Shown: positions 9,045 through 17,583, counted from the stretch's first letter. The stretch: DNA of 64,000 nucleotides from an uncultured Candidatus Melainabacteria bacterium (GCA_934754655.1 CAKVIC010000011.1:21077-85076), one strand, 5' to 3'. A program made the numbers and translations. The notes: generated from the sequence alone by a model not told the origin.

Positions 9045-10055
9045 TTAAACCACCTTTATATAAGCTTTGAAAATCTTATTACTAATTGTATCATCAAAAG
9101 CTTGTTGGATATTATCTAAATCATAAGTTGTAGTCAAATGATTAACGTTAACTTTTTGAGAAGTTATCAAGTCAAAAGAACTTCTCAAATCTTCAGGTGA
9201 TGGCGAATAGCTACCCAACACTGTTAATTCTTTGTAATAGATTTCATTATTTGAATAACCAAAATTATTAGGAGTGCTTGAAAACACCAAAATTTTACCA
9301 CCTTTTCTCACTGATTTTAAAGCTACTTCAATCGCTTTATCAGCGCCAGAAGTCATAAATATTGCATCAACACCATAACCATCGGTTTTTGATTTTATAA
9401 TTTGTTCAAACTTCTCTAAATCCTTTGAATTAAAAGCTTCTATTCCCATTTTTTTAGCTAAACTGATTCTGTCTTCAATCAAATCACAGCCAAAAACTTC
9501 GTAACCATAAGCTTTTAACCCCTCACTCATTATCAAACCGATAGAACCCAAGCCAATAGTCAAAACTTTATCTCCAGCCTGCAAATGACAACGCTTTATT
9601 GCTCTTATACAACATCCTAAAGGTTCATAAAAAGAAATTACTTCATCAGAAATATTTTCCGGAACTACATGCGCAACATTTTGCAAATGTTCTTCTGATA
9701 AATAAATTTTTTCACTAAATCCGCCAGGGAAAATATTTGTAGATTTAAAATGTTCACACATAGAATAATTTTTATGCTTACAATAAATACATTCAAAACA
9801 AGGAATATGATGTGAACTCACAATTCTTTGACCAAGTTGAAAATCAACATCTGAATCAATTTCTTCAATAATTCCAACAATTTCATGCCCTAAAACAGTT
9901 CCATTAGGCGAAATTTTTTGACGAAATTTTACAATATCAGAGCCACAAAGTCCGCAACCTAAAACCTTTACTATTGCGCCTTTTCGACCGTCAAGTTTTA
10001 TATCTTCCACATTTTTTATTACAATTTTATCATCTAAAATTTGAGCTGTTTTCAT
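9045..10055 (-). CDS. Zinc-dependent medium-chain alcohol/polyol dehydrogenase
   Basis: This 336-aa MDR-family oxidoreductase resembles threonine or sorbitol dehydrogenases. GCGLCGSD holds the catalytic zinc cysteine, GHEIVGIIEEI the second ligand, and CFECIYCKHKNYSMC the four cysteines of the structural zinc lobe. GLGSIGLIMSEGLKAYG is the Rossmann nucleotide loop, and the acidic residue after it (FGCDLIEDR) suggests NAD preference. The substrate cannot be told from sequence. An AAGGA ribosome-binding site precedes the ATG. It lies 11 bp after the SpoIID-like gene and 3 bp before the membrane-protein gene, in a minus-strand operon. Confidence 0.85.
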   Translation of the reverse strand: MKTAQILDDKIVIKNVEDIKLDGRKGAIVKVLGCGLCGSDIVKFRQKISPNGTVLGHEIVGIIEEIDSDVDFQLGQRIVSSHHIPCFECIYCKHKNYSMCEHFKSTNIFPGGFSEKIYLSEEHLQNVAHVVPENISDEVISFYEPLGCCIRAIKRCHLQAGDKVLTIGLGSIGLIMSEGLKAYGYEVFGCDLIEDRISLAKKMGIEAFNSKDLEKFEQIIKSKTDGYGVDAIFMTSGADKAIEVALKSVRKGGKILVFSSTPNNFGYSNNEIYYKELTVLGSYSPSPEDLRSSFDLITSQKVNVNHLTTTYDLDNIQQAFDDTISNKIFKAYIKVV

Positions 10056-10066
10056 TATTATTTCCT

Positions 10067-10930
10067 TTATTCCTTAATCTTTGCAAACTTTGTATTTGGG
10101 TAAAAATGTTTGAGTATAGCATAATAATCATAACCCTTTTTTGCCAAATTATTTGCACCATATTGACTCATTCCAACCCCATGCCCTTTTTTCTTTATTC
10201 CGTCATCATAAGAATTAACAGATTTTATATAAGGCAAATCTTTTGTCCAAACTTGCCCTGCCGTATTTGTTTTGCCACCGGCTGAAGCAGAATAATATGC
10301 CGGTATGATTTTTTTGTCATAAATCAAAACGATTCGTCCGGTTTCATCAACAGCATTATTTGTTTGAACAGTTTCTGAAGTTGCACCGCCATAAGCTTGA
10401 TCTTCAGGTGTATCGTTCAAATCATAACCGAATTTTGCACGCTTACCCAAATTAGCATAAGCGTAACTTCTAGCGGCAATAGCTTGCGCTTTATGAGCTT
10501 CATGTGACCAAGAAGAAGGCATTTCAGAAGGCACAACCCCTCGTAAATACAATTCCATTGGTAAATCATTAATGACCGTTAATCCTGCTCCATCGTTTAC
10601 CAATTGAAATTGTCCGCGATACCAACGTCGCTTTACACTTACAAACCCACCTTCTGCCGGTTTTATTACAATTTTATCACTTTTAATCTTTCTAAACTGT
10701 CCATCAATTTTTATGGCAATAATATTTCGATAAGGCTTAAATTCATATCCTTTCATCTTTTCCATTCGCCAAAGTAATTTATTCGTCCTACAATCTATAA
10801 TATCAGCCTCAGTTGATGCCCCAATAAATGTTCGTCCAACGCGCGTTTGCAACCCTATTTTTATTGCAAAAGTCGGTTGTACGAATAATAAAAACGTTAT
10901 AAATAAAATTATTAACTTTCTCATCCCCAT
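10067..10930 (-). CDS. SpoIID/LytB-domain exported protein
   Basis: This 288-aa protein has an N-terminal signal segment (MRKLIILFITFLLFVQPTFA) and a SpoIID domain: YLRGVVPSEMPSSW, EAHKAQAIAARSYA, the DQAYGG loop, and GHGVGMSQYGANNLAKKGYDY near the C-terminus. SpoIID proteins are peptidoglycan lytic transglycosylases acting on denuded glycan in Bacillus; in non-sporulating cyanobacteria-like lineages the homologues are presumed cell-wall remodelling enzymes. The ATG at 10930 is preferred because a TATAAT sits exactly 6 nt before it and no Shine-Dalgarno is present, so the transcript is probably leaderless; MRKL at 10924 is the alternative. Confidence 0.88.
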   Translation of the reverse strand: MGMRKLIILFITFLLFVQPTFAIKIGLQTRVGRTFIGASTEADIIDCRTNKLLWRMEKMKGYEFKPYRNIIAIKIDGQFRKIKSDKIVIKPAEGGFVSVKRRWYRGQFQLVNDGAGLTVINDLPMELYLRGVVPSEMPSSWSHEAHKAQAIAARSYAYANLGKRAKFGYDLNDTPEDQAYGGATSETVQTNNAVDETGRIVLIYDKKIIPAYYSASAGGKTNTAGQVWTKDLPYIKSVNSYDDGIKKKGHGVGMSQYGANNLAKKGYDYYAILKHFYPNTKFAKIKE

Positions 10931-10936
10931 ATAAAC

Positions 10937-10942
10937 ATTATA
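10937..10942 (-). promoter_or_regulatory. -10 box for a leaderless SpoIID-like mRNA
   Basis: A perfect minus-strand TATAAT is separated from the ATG at 10930 by six bases (gtttat). There is no convincing -35 and no ribosome-binding site. Transcription would start at or next to the A of the ATG. Confidence 0.5.
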
Positions 10943-10985
10943 TGCCATAAATTAAAGATTAAAAGTAACAATTATTTCAAGCATC

Positions 10986-11792
10986 TTAATGTCCTATAAA
11001 TAACAAGCTTGCCCAAATTACTATAATCCCGGACATTACACCTGCAATGCAATAATGCCAATCGCCGTATTCGTGAGAAAGTGGCAAAAGTGTATCAAAT
11101 GCAATATACACAATAATTCCGACAACAAGTGCCATAAATATTCCAACAAACATTTGCGGTAAAAACCATGACATTAAAAACAAACCAATCAAAGCGCCAA
11201 TTGGTTCTGCCATACCAGTCCAAAAAGAATACCACATTGCAATACGTTTTTTACCTGTTGCATGATAAATTGGCAAAGCAACCGCAATTCCTTCCGGAAT
11301 ATTATGAAGCGCAATCGCAAGTGCAACTGAAATTCCCAAAGTCAAATCTTGAGAGGACACACAAAAAGTCCCAAGCCCTTCTGGGAAATTATGTATAGAA
11401 ATTGCTATAGCGGTCATTATTCCTGCGCGTTTAGCACTTTGTGTACCACTTTCAGGCGCAACAACCACGCCGTTTTCATCTAAAAGCTTTTCATTAACAT
11501 GATCCGGCAAAAACATATCAATACATTTAGAAATAATTACCCCAACGATAAAACCTACAAAAACCAACCAATGGTATGAATTAGGGAAATAAGGCTGAAG
11601 TAACTCTTCTGATGAATTTAAAATCTCGGTAAAAGATACAAAAATCATTACCCCAGCAGAAAAACCTAACCCTAATGACAAAATTTTAAGATTATTTTTA
11701 TTAACAAAAAAAGTTACTAACCCGCCAATTACGGTTGTTAAACCTGACAAAAAAGTTAAATACAAAGGTGTTTGCCAATTCTCTATCATCAA
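10986..11792 (-). CDS. zupT: ZIP-family divalent metal transporter
   Basis: ZupT-type ZIP permeases import zinc and other divalent metals across the inner membrane. The 268-aa protein has about eight membrane helices with the two signature histidine motifs HNFPEGLGTF (TM4) and HNIPEGIAVALPIY (TM5), and a third element, WTGMAEPIGALIG. The loop between TM3 and TM4 (about residues 90-125) is hydrophilic. Length and motifs match bacterial ZupT closely. The gene is alone, between the SpoIID-like and HD-GYP genes on the same strand; I see no Zur-like operator. Confidence 0.92.
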   Translation of the reverse strand: MMIENWQTPLYLTFLSGLTTVIGGLVTFFVNKNNLKILSLGLGFSAGVMIFVSFTEILNSSEELLQPYFPNSYHWLVFVGFIVGVIISKCIDMFLPDHVNEKLLDENGVVVAPESGTQSAKRAGIMTAIAISIHNFPEGLGTFCVSSQDLTLGISVALAIALHNIPEGIAVALPIYHATGKKRIAMWYSFWTGMAEPIGALIGLFLMSWFLPQMFVGIFMALVVGIIVYIAFDTLLPLSHEYGDWHYCIAGVMSGIIVIWASLLFIGH

Positions 11793-11903
11793 AAAAGCCT
11801 CATCTTCAAACTTTACATAAATATTTTACTACGAAATTAAAAATAAAAAAACTTAACAAACTTGCAACACAATAAATTCAATATTTATCAAAATTCACAA
11901 AAT

Positions 11904-12650
11904 TTAAACAACTTTATTTAAAACTTCAAACACATCTGAAGCAATTTTCCCGTTTTTAACATCTTCACTAATAATATTTAAAGCATCTTCACGACTAAAA
12001 GCTTTTTTATAAGCGCGTTCTTCAGTCAAAGCCGAGTACTTATCTGCAACATTCAAAATTTGAACACTTTTGGGACATTCATACTTTGCACCGACTTTTG
12101 GATAACCTGCTCCATCTAATGTTTGGTGATGATATTTAATTATTTCCAATGTATTTTTATTTAAACCGCTTCCTTTTAAAATTTCGTAACCTAATTCTGA
12201 ATGTAAATCCATTATATCCTTCTCTTCAGAAGTTAATTTTCCTTTTTTATTCAAAATTTTCTCGGGGATTAAAGATTTACCAACATCATGGCACATCGCA
12301 GCATTTTGCAAATCTTGAAGATTAACTTCTTGCTTCCATTCCTTTGGTAAAGATGAATGCATTTTTGCAACAATAACTCTTGTATCTTTCATGTGACCGG
12401 TTTTTAATGCTTCCAATTCTTCCTTGTTAATCTTTACAGGCAAATTATTTTCACGAAGAATTTTTAAAATATTTGGATTTTTTTGAATAGCAGATTTTAC
12501 AATTGATTCACTAACATATTTATTGCCATTTTCAAAAATATCTTGTTTTTCAAATAGCCCAAAATCTTTTATACGAGATACATTTGCTCGAAATTTTATA
12601 GGAGCCAATTTAATATTATTTAATTGTGGATGGTTGAATACTTCTAACAT
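11904..12650 (-). CDS. HD-GYP domain protein, probable c-di-GMP phosphodiesterase
   Basis: This 248-aa protein has an HD-GYP domain in its C-terminal two thirds: H of GHMKDTRV, the HD pair in AMCHDVGKSLIP, LHSELGYEIL, HHQTLDGAGYP (HHxxxDGxGYP) and DKYSALTEERAYK. Such domains hydrolyse cyclic di-GMP to GMP. The usual HHE triad reads HHQ. The first 70 residues hold no receiver domain; they carry IKFRANVSRIK near residue 18, a variant of the short motif seen at the start of many small proteins in this window. No membrane segment is present. It could balance the GGDEF protein encoded at 60894. Confidence 0.85.
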   Translation of the reverse strand: MLEVFNHPQLNNIKLAPIKFRANVSRIKDFGLFEKQDIFENGNKYVSESIVKSAIQKNPNILKILRENNLPVKINKEELEALKTGHMKDTRVIVAKMHSSLPKEWKQEVNLQDLQNAAMCHDVGKSLIPEKILNKKGKLTSEEKDIMDLHSELGYEILKGSGLNKNTLEIIKYHHQTLDGAGYPKVGAKYECPKSVQILNVADKYSALTEERAYKKAFSREDALNIISEDVKNGKIASDVFEVLNKVV

Positions 12651-12743
12651 TACCTAACACTTACCATATCTTCTACCGTATAGGTATATAAAGTATTTTT
12701 TTTATCAAGAATTGCCACAAACACACAAAAATTTTACAAAAAT

Positions 12744-14948
12744 TTACAAAATATCTAAAGGATCTACATCAATTGAGAGCTTAATGTCTTTAGGCATAGT
12801 TATTTTGCTAAAAAATTTATTCACAAAATCATGACCTTTTTGAGAAATTTTGTTTTTTATCAAAATCTGAAATCTATAATAACCATTAATTTTAGAAATT
12901 ATACAAGGGGTTGGACCTAATGTTTCTAAATATTCTGTAAAACCAAATTTTTCAGTCATAGTATTTAAGCGCATCACAATTTCCATTGCAGATTTTTCTG
13001 CTCGAAAATTATTTAAAGACGATAAAATAACTCTAATTATTTGACTAAAAGGCGGGTAATCATATTCTTGACGGGCTTTTATCTCTGTATCAAAAAATTT
13101 TTCATAGTTTTGAGATTTTGCACTTTGAAATGCATAATAATCAGGATTATATGTTTGAAACAAAACTTTTCCCTTATATTCACCACGTCCTGCGCGTCCA
13201 GCGACTTGAGTTAACAGTTGAAAACCTCTCTCCGACGCTCTGTAATCAGGAACTGAAAAACCTGTATCTGCACTAATTACACCAACAAGCGTAACGTTCG
13301 GATTATCTAACCCTTTAGCAATCATTTGAGTTCCAACCAAAATATCAATTTCACCGCGCTGAAATTTACCTAAAAGTTCAATATGCGCATTTTTTCTTGT
13401 TAAAATATCGCTATCAATTCTTTCCACACGGTAATCCGGATAAAGTTCTTTTACAAATTGTTCAATTTTTTGAGTTCCACTCCCTGATGTTGCTAACGCA
13501 TCACTGCCACACGTTGGACAAAATTCCGGAAAACTCATTTCTTTACTACAATAATGACACTTCAATTTTTTACCATCTGCATGCCAAACCATAGGAATTG
13601 AGCAATCAGGACATTCAACTACAGCTCCACACGCTTTACATTGAGTATAAGTCGAAAAACCTCGTCTATTCATCAATAAAATAACTTGTTTTCCGCTTTC
13701 AACAGCTTCTTGAATTTCTGTTTGTAAAGGTTTTGAAAGAATGCCACGATATGCAGATTTACCGTATTCCTGCATATTAATAACTACCGGCTTTGCTAAA
13801 GGCGCATTATTATAACGTTTTAGCATTTGAAAAAGATTATTATTATTTATTGCATAATAATATGTTGAAATATCGGGAGTTGCAGAACCTAAAAGAAGCG
13901 GAGCTTGATAAAATTGAGCAAGTCTTTTAGCAACAACACGCGCGTCATATCTTGGAGCCGGATTTGTTTGTTTATATGCTCCTTCATGTTCTTCATCAAT
14001 AATTATAAGTCCAATGTTTTGTAGCGGTGCAAAAACTGCAGAACGAGCACCTGCTAGTATTTTTATCTCATTTTTATACAATCTTTGCCAAACATCATAT
14101 CTTTCACCATCTGAAATACTACTGTGCCAAATTGCAACATCGTGAATACCAAATTTTTTAGCGAGACGCTTTGTAAGTTGAGATGCAAGCGCTATTTCCG
14201 GCGCTAAGAACAAAACATTTTTTCCGGAATCAATAACATCTTTAATAAGTTTAAAATAAACCTCTGTCTTGCCGGAAGCCGTCACTCCGTGTAATAAAAT
14301 CGGATTTTGAGAACGCATTTTGCTTTTTATACCTTGATATACAGCTTCTTGTTCTGACGACAATTCATACAATGGTTCTGTTTTTATATCTTTAAAAATT
14401 GTTAACGGGTTTCTATAAATATATTCTGTATTAATTTTAACAAAACCTAATTTTTCAAGTTTTTTCATCGTTGCGCGCGTAGTTTTAGCTTTTTCTTCAA
14501 AATAAATCAGCGAGCACTTTCCTTCTTCTTTTAAAATTTGTAATATTTCTTTTTGCCTTTTTGTCAAATTCTCAAAATCAGTTTTAATAAGCTCAACCGA
14601 TTGTTCAGTTTTAGCATTTTTTTCAATCAATTTCATTGGAATAGCCGCATTTAACACTGTAACAAAATCTGTACAATAATAATTTGCTACCCATTCAAGC
14701 AATTTTAAATATTTTATAGAAAATAATGGAGTTTCATCAAGAATTTTATTAATTTTTTTAGCCTTGATTCCGTCAGGTAAATAATCTGTAAATCCAACTA
14801 CAAAAGCATTTATCAATCCTTGTCTACCAAAAGGAACTAAAACCGCTTGACCGATTTTTATTAAATCTTGCATTTCATCAGGAATTAAATAACTAAATGT
14901 TTTAACTCCCAATGTTTTTATATTTACTAAAACTACCGCATATTTCAT
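12744..14948 (-). CDS. priA: Primosomal protein N' (replication restart helicase PriA)
   Basis: PriA (734 aa) recognises stalled forks and D-loops and reloads the replicative helicase. It has the N-terminal 3'-DNA-binding domain, then a winged helix, then a superfamily 2 helicase with Walker A LLHGVTASGKTEVYF (about residue 220), DEEH, LLGSATPDIS and a C-terminal helicase domain with QVAGRAGRGEY. The zinc-binding insertion lies at about residues 440-490 with eight cysteines (CKACGAVVECPDC, CHYCS, FCPTCGS). No Shine-Dalgarno is present; a TATAAT hexamer ends exactly 6 nt before the ATG, suggesting a leaderless transcript. Confidence 0.97.
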   Translation of the reverse strand: MKYAVVLVNIKTLGVKTFSYLIPDEMQDLIKIGQAVLVPFGRQGLINAFVVGFTDYLPDGIKAKKINKILDETPLFSIKYLKLLEWVANYYCTDFVTVLNAAIPMKLIEKNAKTEQSVELIKTDFENLTKRQKEILQILKEEGKCSLIYFEEKAKTTRATMKKLEKLGFVKINTEYIYRNPLTIFKDIKTEPLYELSSEQEAVYQGIKSKMRSQNPILLHGVTASGKTEVYFKLIKDVIDSGKNVLFLAPEIALASQLTKRLAKKFGIHDVAIWHSSISDGERYDVWQRLYKNEIKILAGARSAVFAPLQNIGLIIIDEEHEGAYKQTNPAPRYDARVVAKRLAQFYQAPLLLGSATPDISTYYYAINNNNLFQMLKRYNNAPLAKPVVINMQEYGKSAYRGILSKPLQTEIQEAVESGKQVILLMNRRGFSTYTQCKACGAVVECPDCSIPMVWHADGKKLKCHYCSKEMSFPEFCPTCGSDALATSGSGTQKIEQFVKELYPDYRVERIDSDILTRKNAHIELLGKFQRGEIDILVGTQMIAKGLDNPNVTLVGVISADTGFSVPDYRASERGFQLLTQVAGRAGRGEYKGKVLFQTYNPDYYAFQSAKSQNYEKFFDTEIKARQEYDYPPFSQIIRVILSSLNNFRAEKSAMEIVMRLNTMTEKFGFTEYLETLGPTPCIISKINGYYRFQILIKNKISQKGHDFVNKFFSKITMPKDIKLSIDVDPLDIL

Positions 14949-14954
14949 AAACTA

Positions 14955-14960
14955 ATTATA
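14955..14960 (-). promoter_or_regulatory. -10 box for leaderless priA mRNA
   Basis: A perfect TATAAT on the minus strand is followed by six bases (tagttt) and then the priA ATG. The -35 region is weak. Confidence 0.5.
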
Positions 14961-15057
14961 CCTTAAATGAATTTTAGTGAATAGTACATTAAACACTAAT
15001 TTACATTGCGATACGTAATTATAACTTTTTCAAAAATTAAATGTTTTTGGTGTTTTT

Positions 15058-15840
15058 TTATTTTAAAGTTGACCAAAATGTTGGTTTAGCTGTTTCAGCA
15101 TCATAAACATCTATAATTCTATAATGAGGAGCTGATTTTGTTGATATGTGCAAAATTCCATTATGCTCAAGTTCACAATTTGTATTAAAATCGCCTGAAA
15201 TAACAGCTTTTACATTTGGATATTTTTCTATTAATTTTAAATATTCATTTGCTTTATAAGTATATTTAAACTCTTTTTTTATAGGTGGAATTATCGGATA
15301 ATGCTGAATAATTACGACATTGTGATTCGGAAATTTTTTTATAATGCTTTCAATCCAATCAAGTGTTTGTGGCTTATAATACCCGATTGAATCTGATATA
15401 ACATCTTTTGCACCTTCAGGAACAATAAAAACAATATCTTTTTTACAAATATAATAATTTTGAGTTTCAATTTTTTTATGCGATTTAACTTTTTTATGCA
15501 AAATCTCAAAATATTCGGCTTTACTTAATTTTTTTTGCTTACTTACTTCTTTATTTCCAATAGTTAAATAATAAGGGTATTTCAATTGCTTTAATTCTTT
15601 TAAAAACTTTTTGAGATTTTCTTGGTTTGCTTTTGACAAATTGTTTCCTGTAAATACAATAAAATCAACATTTTTTTGCGAATTTAGATTCTGAATAAGA
15701 TTTTTTAAAGCAGTTTCTGATTCAGAGTTTGTATAATTATATAAAACATCAGTAACTTGAATGATTCGGTATTCTTCACAAAAACCTTGATTTATTGTTA
15801 AAAAAATTAAAAATATTATTAAACAAAAAATTTTTTTCAT
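15058..15840 (-). CDS. Exported calcineurin-like phosphoesterase, metal site degenerate
   Basis: This 260-aa protein has a signal peptide (MKKIFCLIIFLIFLTINQGFC) and the overall layout of metallophosphoesterases. The metal-binding motifs are changed: DxH reads TDVL, GDxxD reads TGNNLS, GNH(E/D) reads GNKEV, the H of QHYPI is kept, and GHxH reads GDFNTN. The fold is therefore recognisable from the order of motifs and strands, but most metal ligands are lost, so it is probably a catalytically inactive, binding protein. The cell envelope is the expected location. The gene stands alone, just before the small gene on the opposite strand at 15953. Confidence 0.7.
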   Translation of the reverse strand: MKKIFCLIIFLIFLTINQGFCEEYRIIQVTDVLYNYTNSESETALKNLIQNLNSQKNVDFIVFTGNNLSKANQENLKKFLKELKQLKYPYYLTIGNKEVSKQKKLSKAEYFEILHKKVKSHKKIETQNYYICKKDIVFIVPEGAKDVISDSIGYYKPQTLDWIESIIKKFPNHNVVIIQHYPIIPPIKKEFKYTYKANEYLKLIEKYPNVKAVISGDFNTNCELEHNGILHISTKSAPHYRIIDVYDAETAKPTFWSTLK

Positions 15841-15952
15841 TTTTGACTTACTCTATCAAAACGATTTTAGCATAAAATAGTGACAAGCACTAGTATTTTT
15901 TGAAAAATAAGTTATAATATACATGCAATGTATAATACGAAAGAGTTACACA

Positions 15953-16219
15953 ATGTCTTTTGATTTTAGTAGCAATAGTATCAACCAGTTCAAAACTCAG
16001 TCCACATATAAAGATGGCGGTGGAATGGGAGGCGGTGGAATGTATTTTGAACAGCAGAAAAAGAAAAGGGAAGAAGAACAAGAAAAAGATATTTTTACCG
16101 CAAGTCACGAAGACAAAAAATCTGAAGAAATAATTTTTGACGACGAAATTCCTGAGGATGAAATCCCGCAAGATACGATTATTAATAAATTTGTGAACTG
16201 GTTTCGAATAAAAAAATAA
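15953..16219 (+). CDS. Small acidic, glycine-rich N-terminal protein
   Basis: This 88-aa hypothetical protein starts MSFDFSSNSINQFKTQ, has a glycine cluster (GGGMGGGGMYF) at about residues 22-32, then a highly charged Lys/Glu stretch and a repeated acidic section (DDEIPEDEIPQD), ending in NKFVNWFRIKK. The C-terminal WFRIKK may be amphipathic. TATAAT at about 15930-15935 serves as -10, and aaagag is a weak ribosome-binding site before the ATG at 15953; a longer frame from 15923 would start upstream of this promoter. I do not recognise the family. Confidence 0.6.
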   Translation: MSFDFSSNSINQFKTQSTYKDGGGMGGGGMYFEQQKKKREEEQEKDIFTASHEDKKSEEIIFDDEIPEDEIPQDTIINKFVNWFRIKK

Positions 16220-16254
16220 TCTTTAATTGAGTTTAAAAATTTACACTTAATTAA

Positions 16255-16413
16255 AACAACCACAAAATCTGCAACAAATCTTTAGATTCAATTGCTTTGT
16301 CAGGTTATTGTGGTGCAATCGGTTCAAAAATGTTTGGTGTTACAGGTTCTATGTTAGGAACTGGTATTGGAAATCTAGCTAATAATAAACTAAATAATGT
16401 ATTATTTAGTTAA
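16255..16413 (+). pseudogene. Possible remnant of a glycine-zipper protein
   Basis: A frame without a plausible start runs to a TAA at 16411-16413. It encodes a glycine-rich hydrophobic tail (GYCGAIGSKMFGVTG then SMLGTGIGNLANNK) with GxxxG spacing like the glycine-rich protein at 27225. It overlaps the 3' end of the opposite gene by 4 bp. It could be the eroded end of a lost gene, a very short gene from an internal ATG, or chance. Confidence 0.25.
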
Positions 16414-16736
16414 TATTTATAGTTTTTTATAAAATTGTATGTTGTTTCAAAAGATTTTAAACTTCCTTTATTTACAAATTTACGTACTGCATTCATGGTA
16501 TCCAGGGCATCTTGTATTGATATATCTTTCCATATTACATAATCTGTCATTCGTTCTACCCACCATGATGTCATGGCACCTCTGTTTTTATACATCTTTT
16601 CAGCCATATTATAAAACTCTTGATTAACTTTTTTGAACGCTAGTTGATTGTTAGGTATGCTAGTATGCTCGCTGGTGTTGCGTTTTGTGCCATATATGTT
16701 TTGATTTTTTATAGCAGGATTAAACCCAATTTTCAT
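16410..16736 (-). CDS. Small hypothetical protein with LAFKKVN motif
   Basis: This 108-aa soluble, helical, basic protein has no known domain. Near residue 32 it reads LAFKKVNQEFYNMAEKMY, a variant of the xxFK motif found at the start of several other proteins here; it also has a WWVERMTDYVIWKDIS section and ends in NFIKNYKY. A gagggg ribosome-binding site is 8 nt before the ATG. On the minus strand a TATAAT lies at about 16775-16780, with an inverted repeat GGTTA-N7-TAACC just upstream, possibly an operator. Confidence 0.65.
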   Translation of the reverse strand: MKIGFNPAIKNQNIYGTKRNTSEHTSIPNNQLAFKKVNQEFYNMAEKMYKNRGAMTSWWVERMTDYVIWKDISIQDALDTMNAVRKFVNKGSLKSFETTYNFIKNYKY

Positions 16737-16860
16737 TAATACACCCCTCGTTTGTTTTTTCTATAAAAGAATTATATCATAAAAAGGTTAAAATAAATAA
16801 CCTGCTTAGCGCAAGGTTCAACGCCAGCAAAACACGTTCGCAAAAAAATATTCAACATTA

Positions 16861-16888
16861 AAAAGGATGACTAAAAAGTCACCCTTTT
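16861..16888 (-). terminator. Terminator of the small gene at 16935
   Basis: An imperfect stem (aaaaggatgact / agtcacccttttg) is followed on the minus strand by T-rich DNA. It lies about 45 bp after the stop codon of the gene at 16935-17300. Confidence 0.65.
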
Positions 16889-16934
16889 GTATCATTAATA
16901 AGTTAGATAATATGTATAATTCTACTATTTCTCT

Positions 16935-17300
16935 TTATTTATTAACTATAGTTTTGAGTTGTTCTAATGTTTTTTTATCAATTTTGCCATTGAACTCTAG
17001 TTCATTAATCAATTTTTGTAATGTTTCTTTTGATTGGGTTTGTTTATACTTATTAAATGTTTCAACTAATTTTTTATTATTTTTACCCCAATTATTCAAT
17101 TGCTTAAACATTTCATCTAATGTCACATCTGTTTGTTTTTTTTGAATTTTGCCAAGCGCTTCACTAGTTTCTTTCGTTTTATCATCAACTTCTTTTAAAG
17201 AGTTAAAAATACTTTGTATTTTTTCTGTTGATTTTCCTGTAGTAGCTGGTGGCACTGTTTTTTTAGGTTCTTGTGGACCATTGAGTCTTTCAATTTTCAT
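16935..17300 (-). CDS. Small lysine-rich helical protein under sigma-28-type promoter
   Basis: This 121-aa hydrophilic protein starts MKIERLNGPQEPKKT with a short Pro/Thr-rich linker, followed by about 85 residues predicted as amphipathic helices or coiled coil (IQSIFNSLKEVDDKTKETSE, and LQKLINELEFNGKIDKKTLE). It has no signal peptide, cysteines or recognisable domain. The aggag ribosome-binding site is well placed. The promoter 65 bp upstream matches sigma-28 in sequence and spacing and lies in a DNA repeat also found before the gene at 39923. Co-regulation with the pilus operon suggests a surface- or motility-related role, which is inference. Confidence 0.7.
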   Translation of the reverse strand: MKIERLNGPQEPKKTVPPATTGKSTEKIQSIFNSLKEVDDKTKETSEALGKIQKKQTDVTLDEMFKQLNNWGKNNKKLVETFNKYKQTQSKETLQKLINELEFNGKIDKKTLEQLKTIVNK

Positions 17301-17365
17301 AAAAAATCTCCTTTTGTTGAAATTAATACTACTTAAAAATTCCGAAATTTTATCTTACAAATGTA

Positions 17366-17392
17366 TTAACGGCATATTTTTTAAAAACTTTA
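17366..17392 (-). promoter_or_regulatory. Sigma-28-type promoter upstream of the 121-aa protein gene
   Basis: On the minus strand TAAAGTTT (17385-17392), an 11-bp spacer and GCCGTTAA (17366-17373). This matches the FliA consensus TAAAGTTT-N11-GCCGATAA at 15 of 16 positions. Transcription would start about 55-60 nt before the ATG at 17300. Confidence 0.75.
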
Positions 17393-17410
17393 GGGGTTCA
17401 TGGTGAGCCC

Positions 17411-17435
17411 ATCATATCATATCATATCATATCAT
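17411..17435. repeat. Pentanucleotide tandem tract, 5 units
   Basis: Five perfect ATCAT units are flanked by gccc and gggc, which could pair across the tract. It begins 18 bp upstream of the sigma-28 -35 element. The second repeat copy has 7 units at the same place. Confidence 0.9.
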
Positions 17436-17548
17436 ATAGGGCATTATAACTGACTTTCGGGCTTTTGTAAAATTTTGTAAATTTCGTTACAATTCGTTAC
17501 ATTTATATTTTCTGTGGAGTTTTATTACAATTTCGTTACAGTTTGAGT

Positions 17549-17577
17549 TTGCTAGAAAAAATTTTTTTTAATATTAT
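17549..17577 (+). promoter_or_regulatory. Promoter of leaderless mtaB
   Basis: TTGCTA (17549-17554), 17 bp, TATTAT (17572-17577), then exactly 6 nt to the ATG at 17584. No ribosome-binding site is present, so a leaderless mRNA is likely. Confidence 0.6.
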
Positions 17578-17583
17578 TAAAAT

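Larger units (their letters stand above)
17347..17546. repeat. ~200-bp intergenic repeat, copy A
   Basis: Nearly identical to 40309-40519 over its first ~150 bp, with weaker identity after. From left to right it holds a minus-strand sigma-28 promoter, ggggttcatggtgagccc, a tract of five ATCAT units, agggcattataactgactttc, and several GTTACA words (TTCGTTACA repeated). Each copy separates a small minus-strand gene from a plus-strand enzyme gene (mtaB here). Confidence 0.9.

Noticed and set aside
15890..16171. Minus-strand 93-codon frame opposite the small gene at 15953
   Set aside because: Its Phe/Cys-rich translation mirrors the Lys/Glu codons of the other strand; the plus-strand gene has promoter and plausible start.
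17411..17435. CRISPR array
   Set aside because: The tandem units are only 5 bp with no spacers, and no cas gene is in the window.
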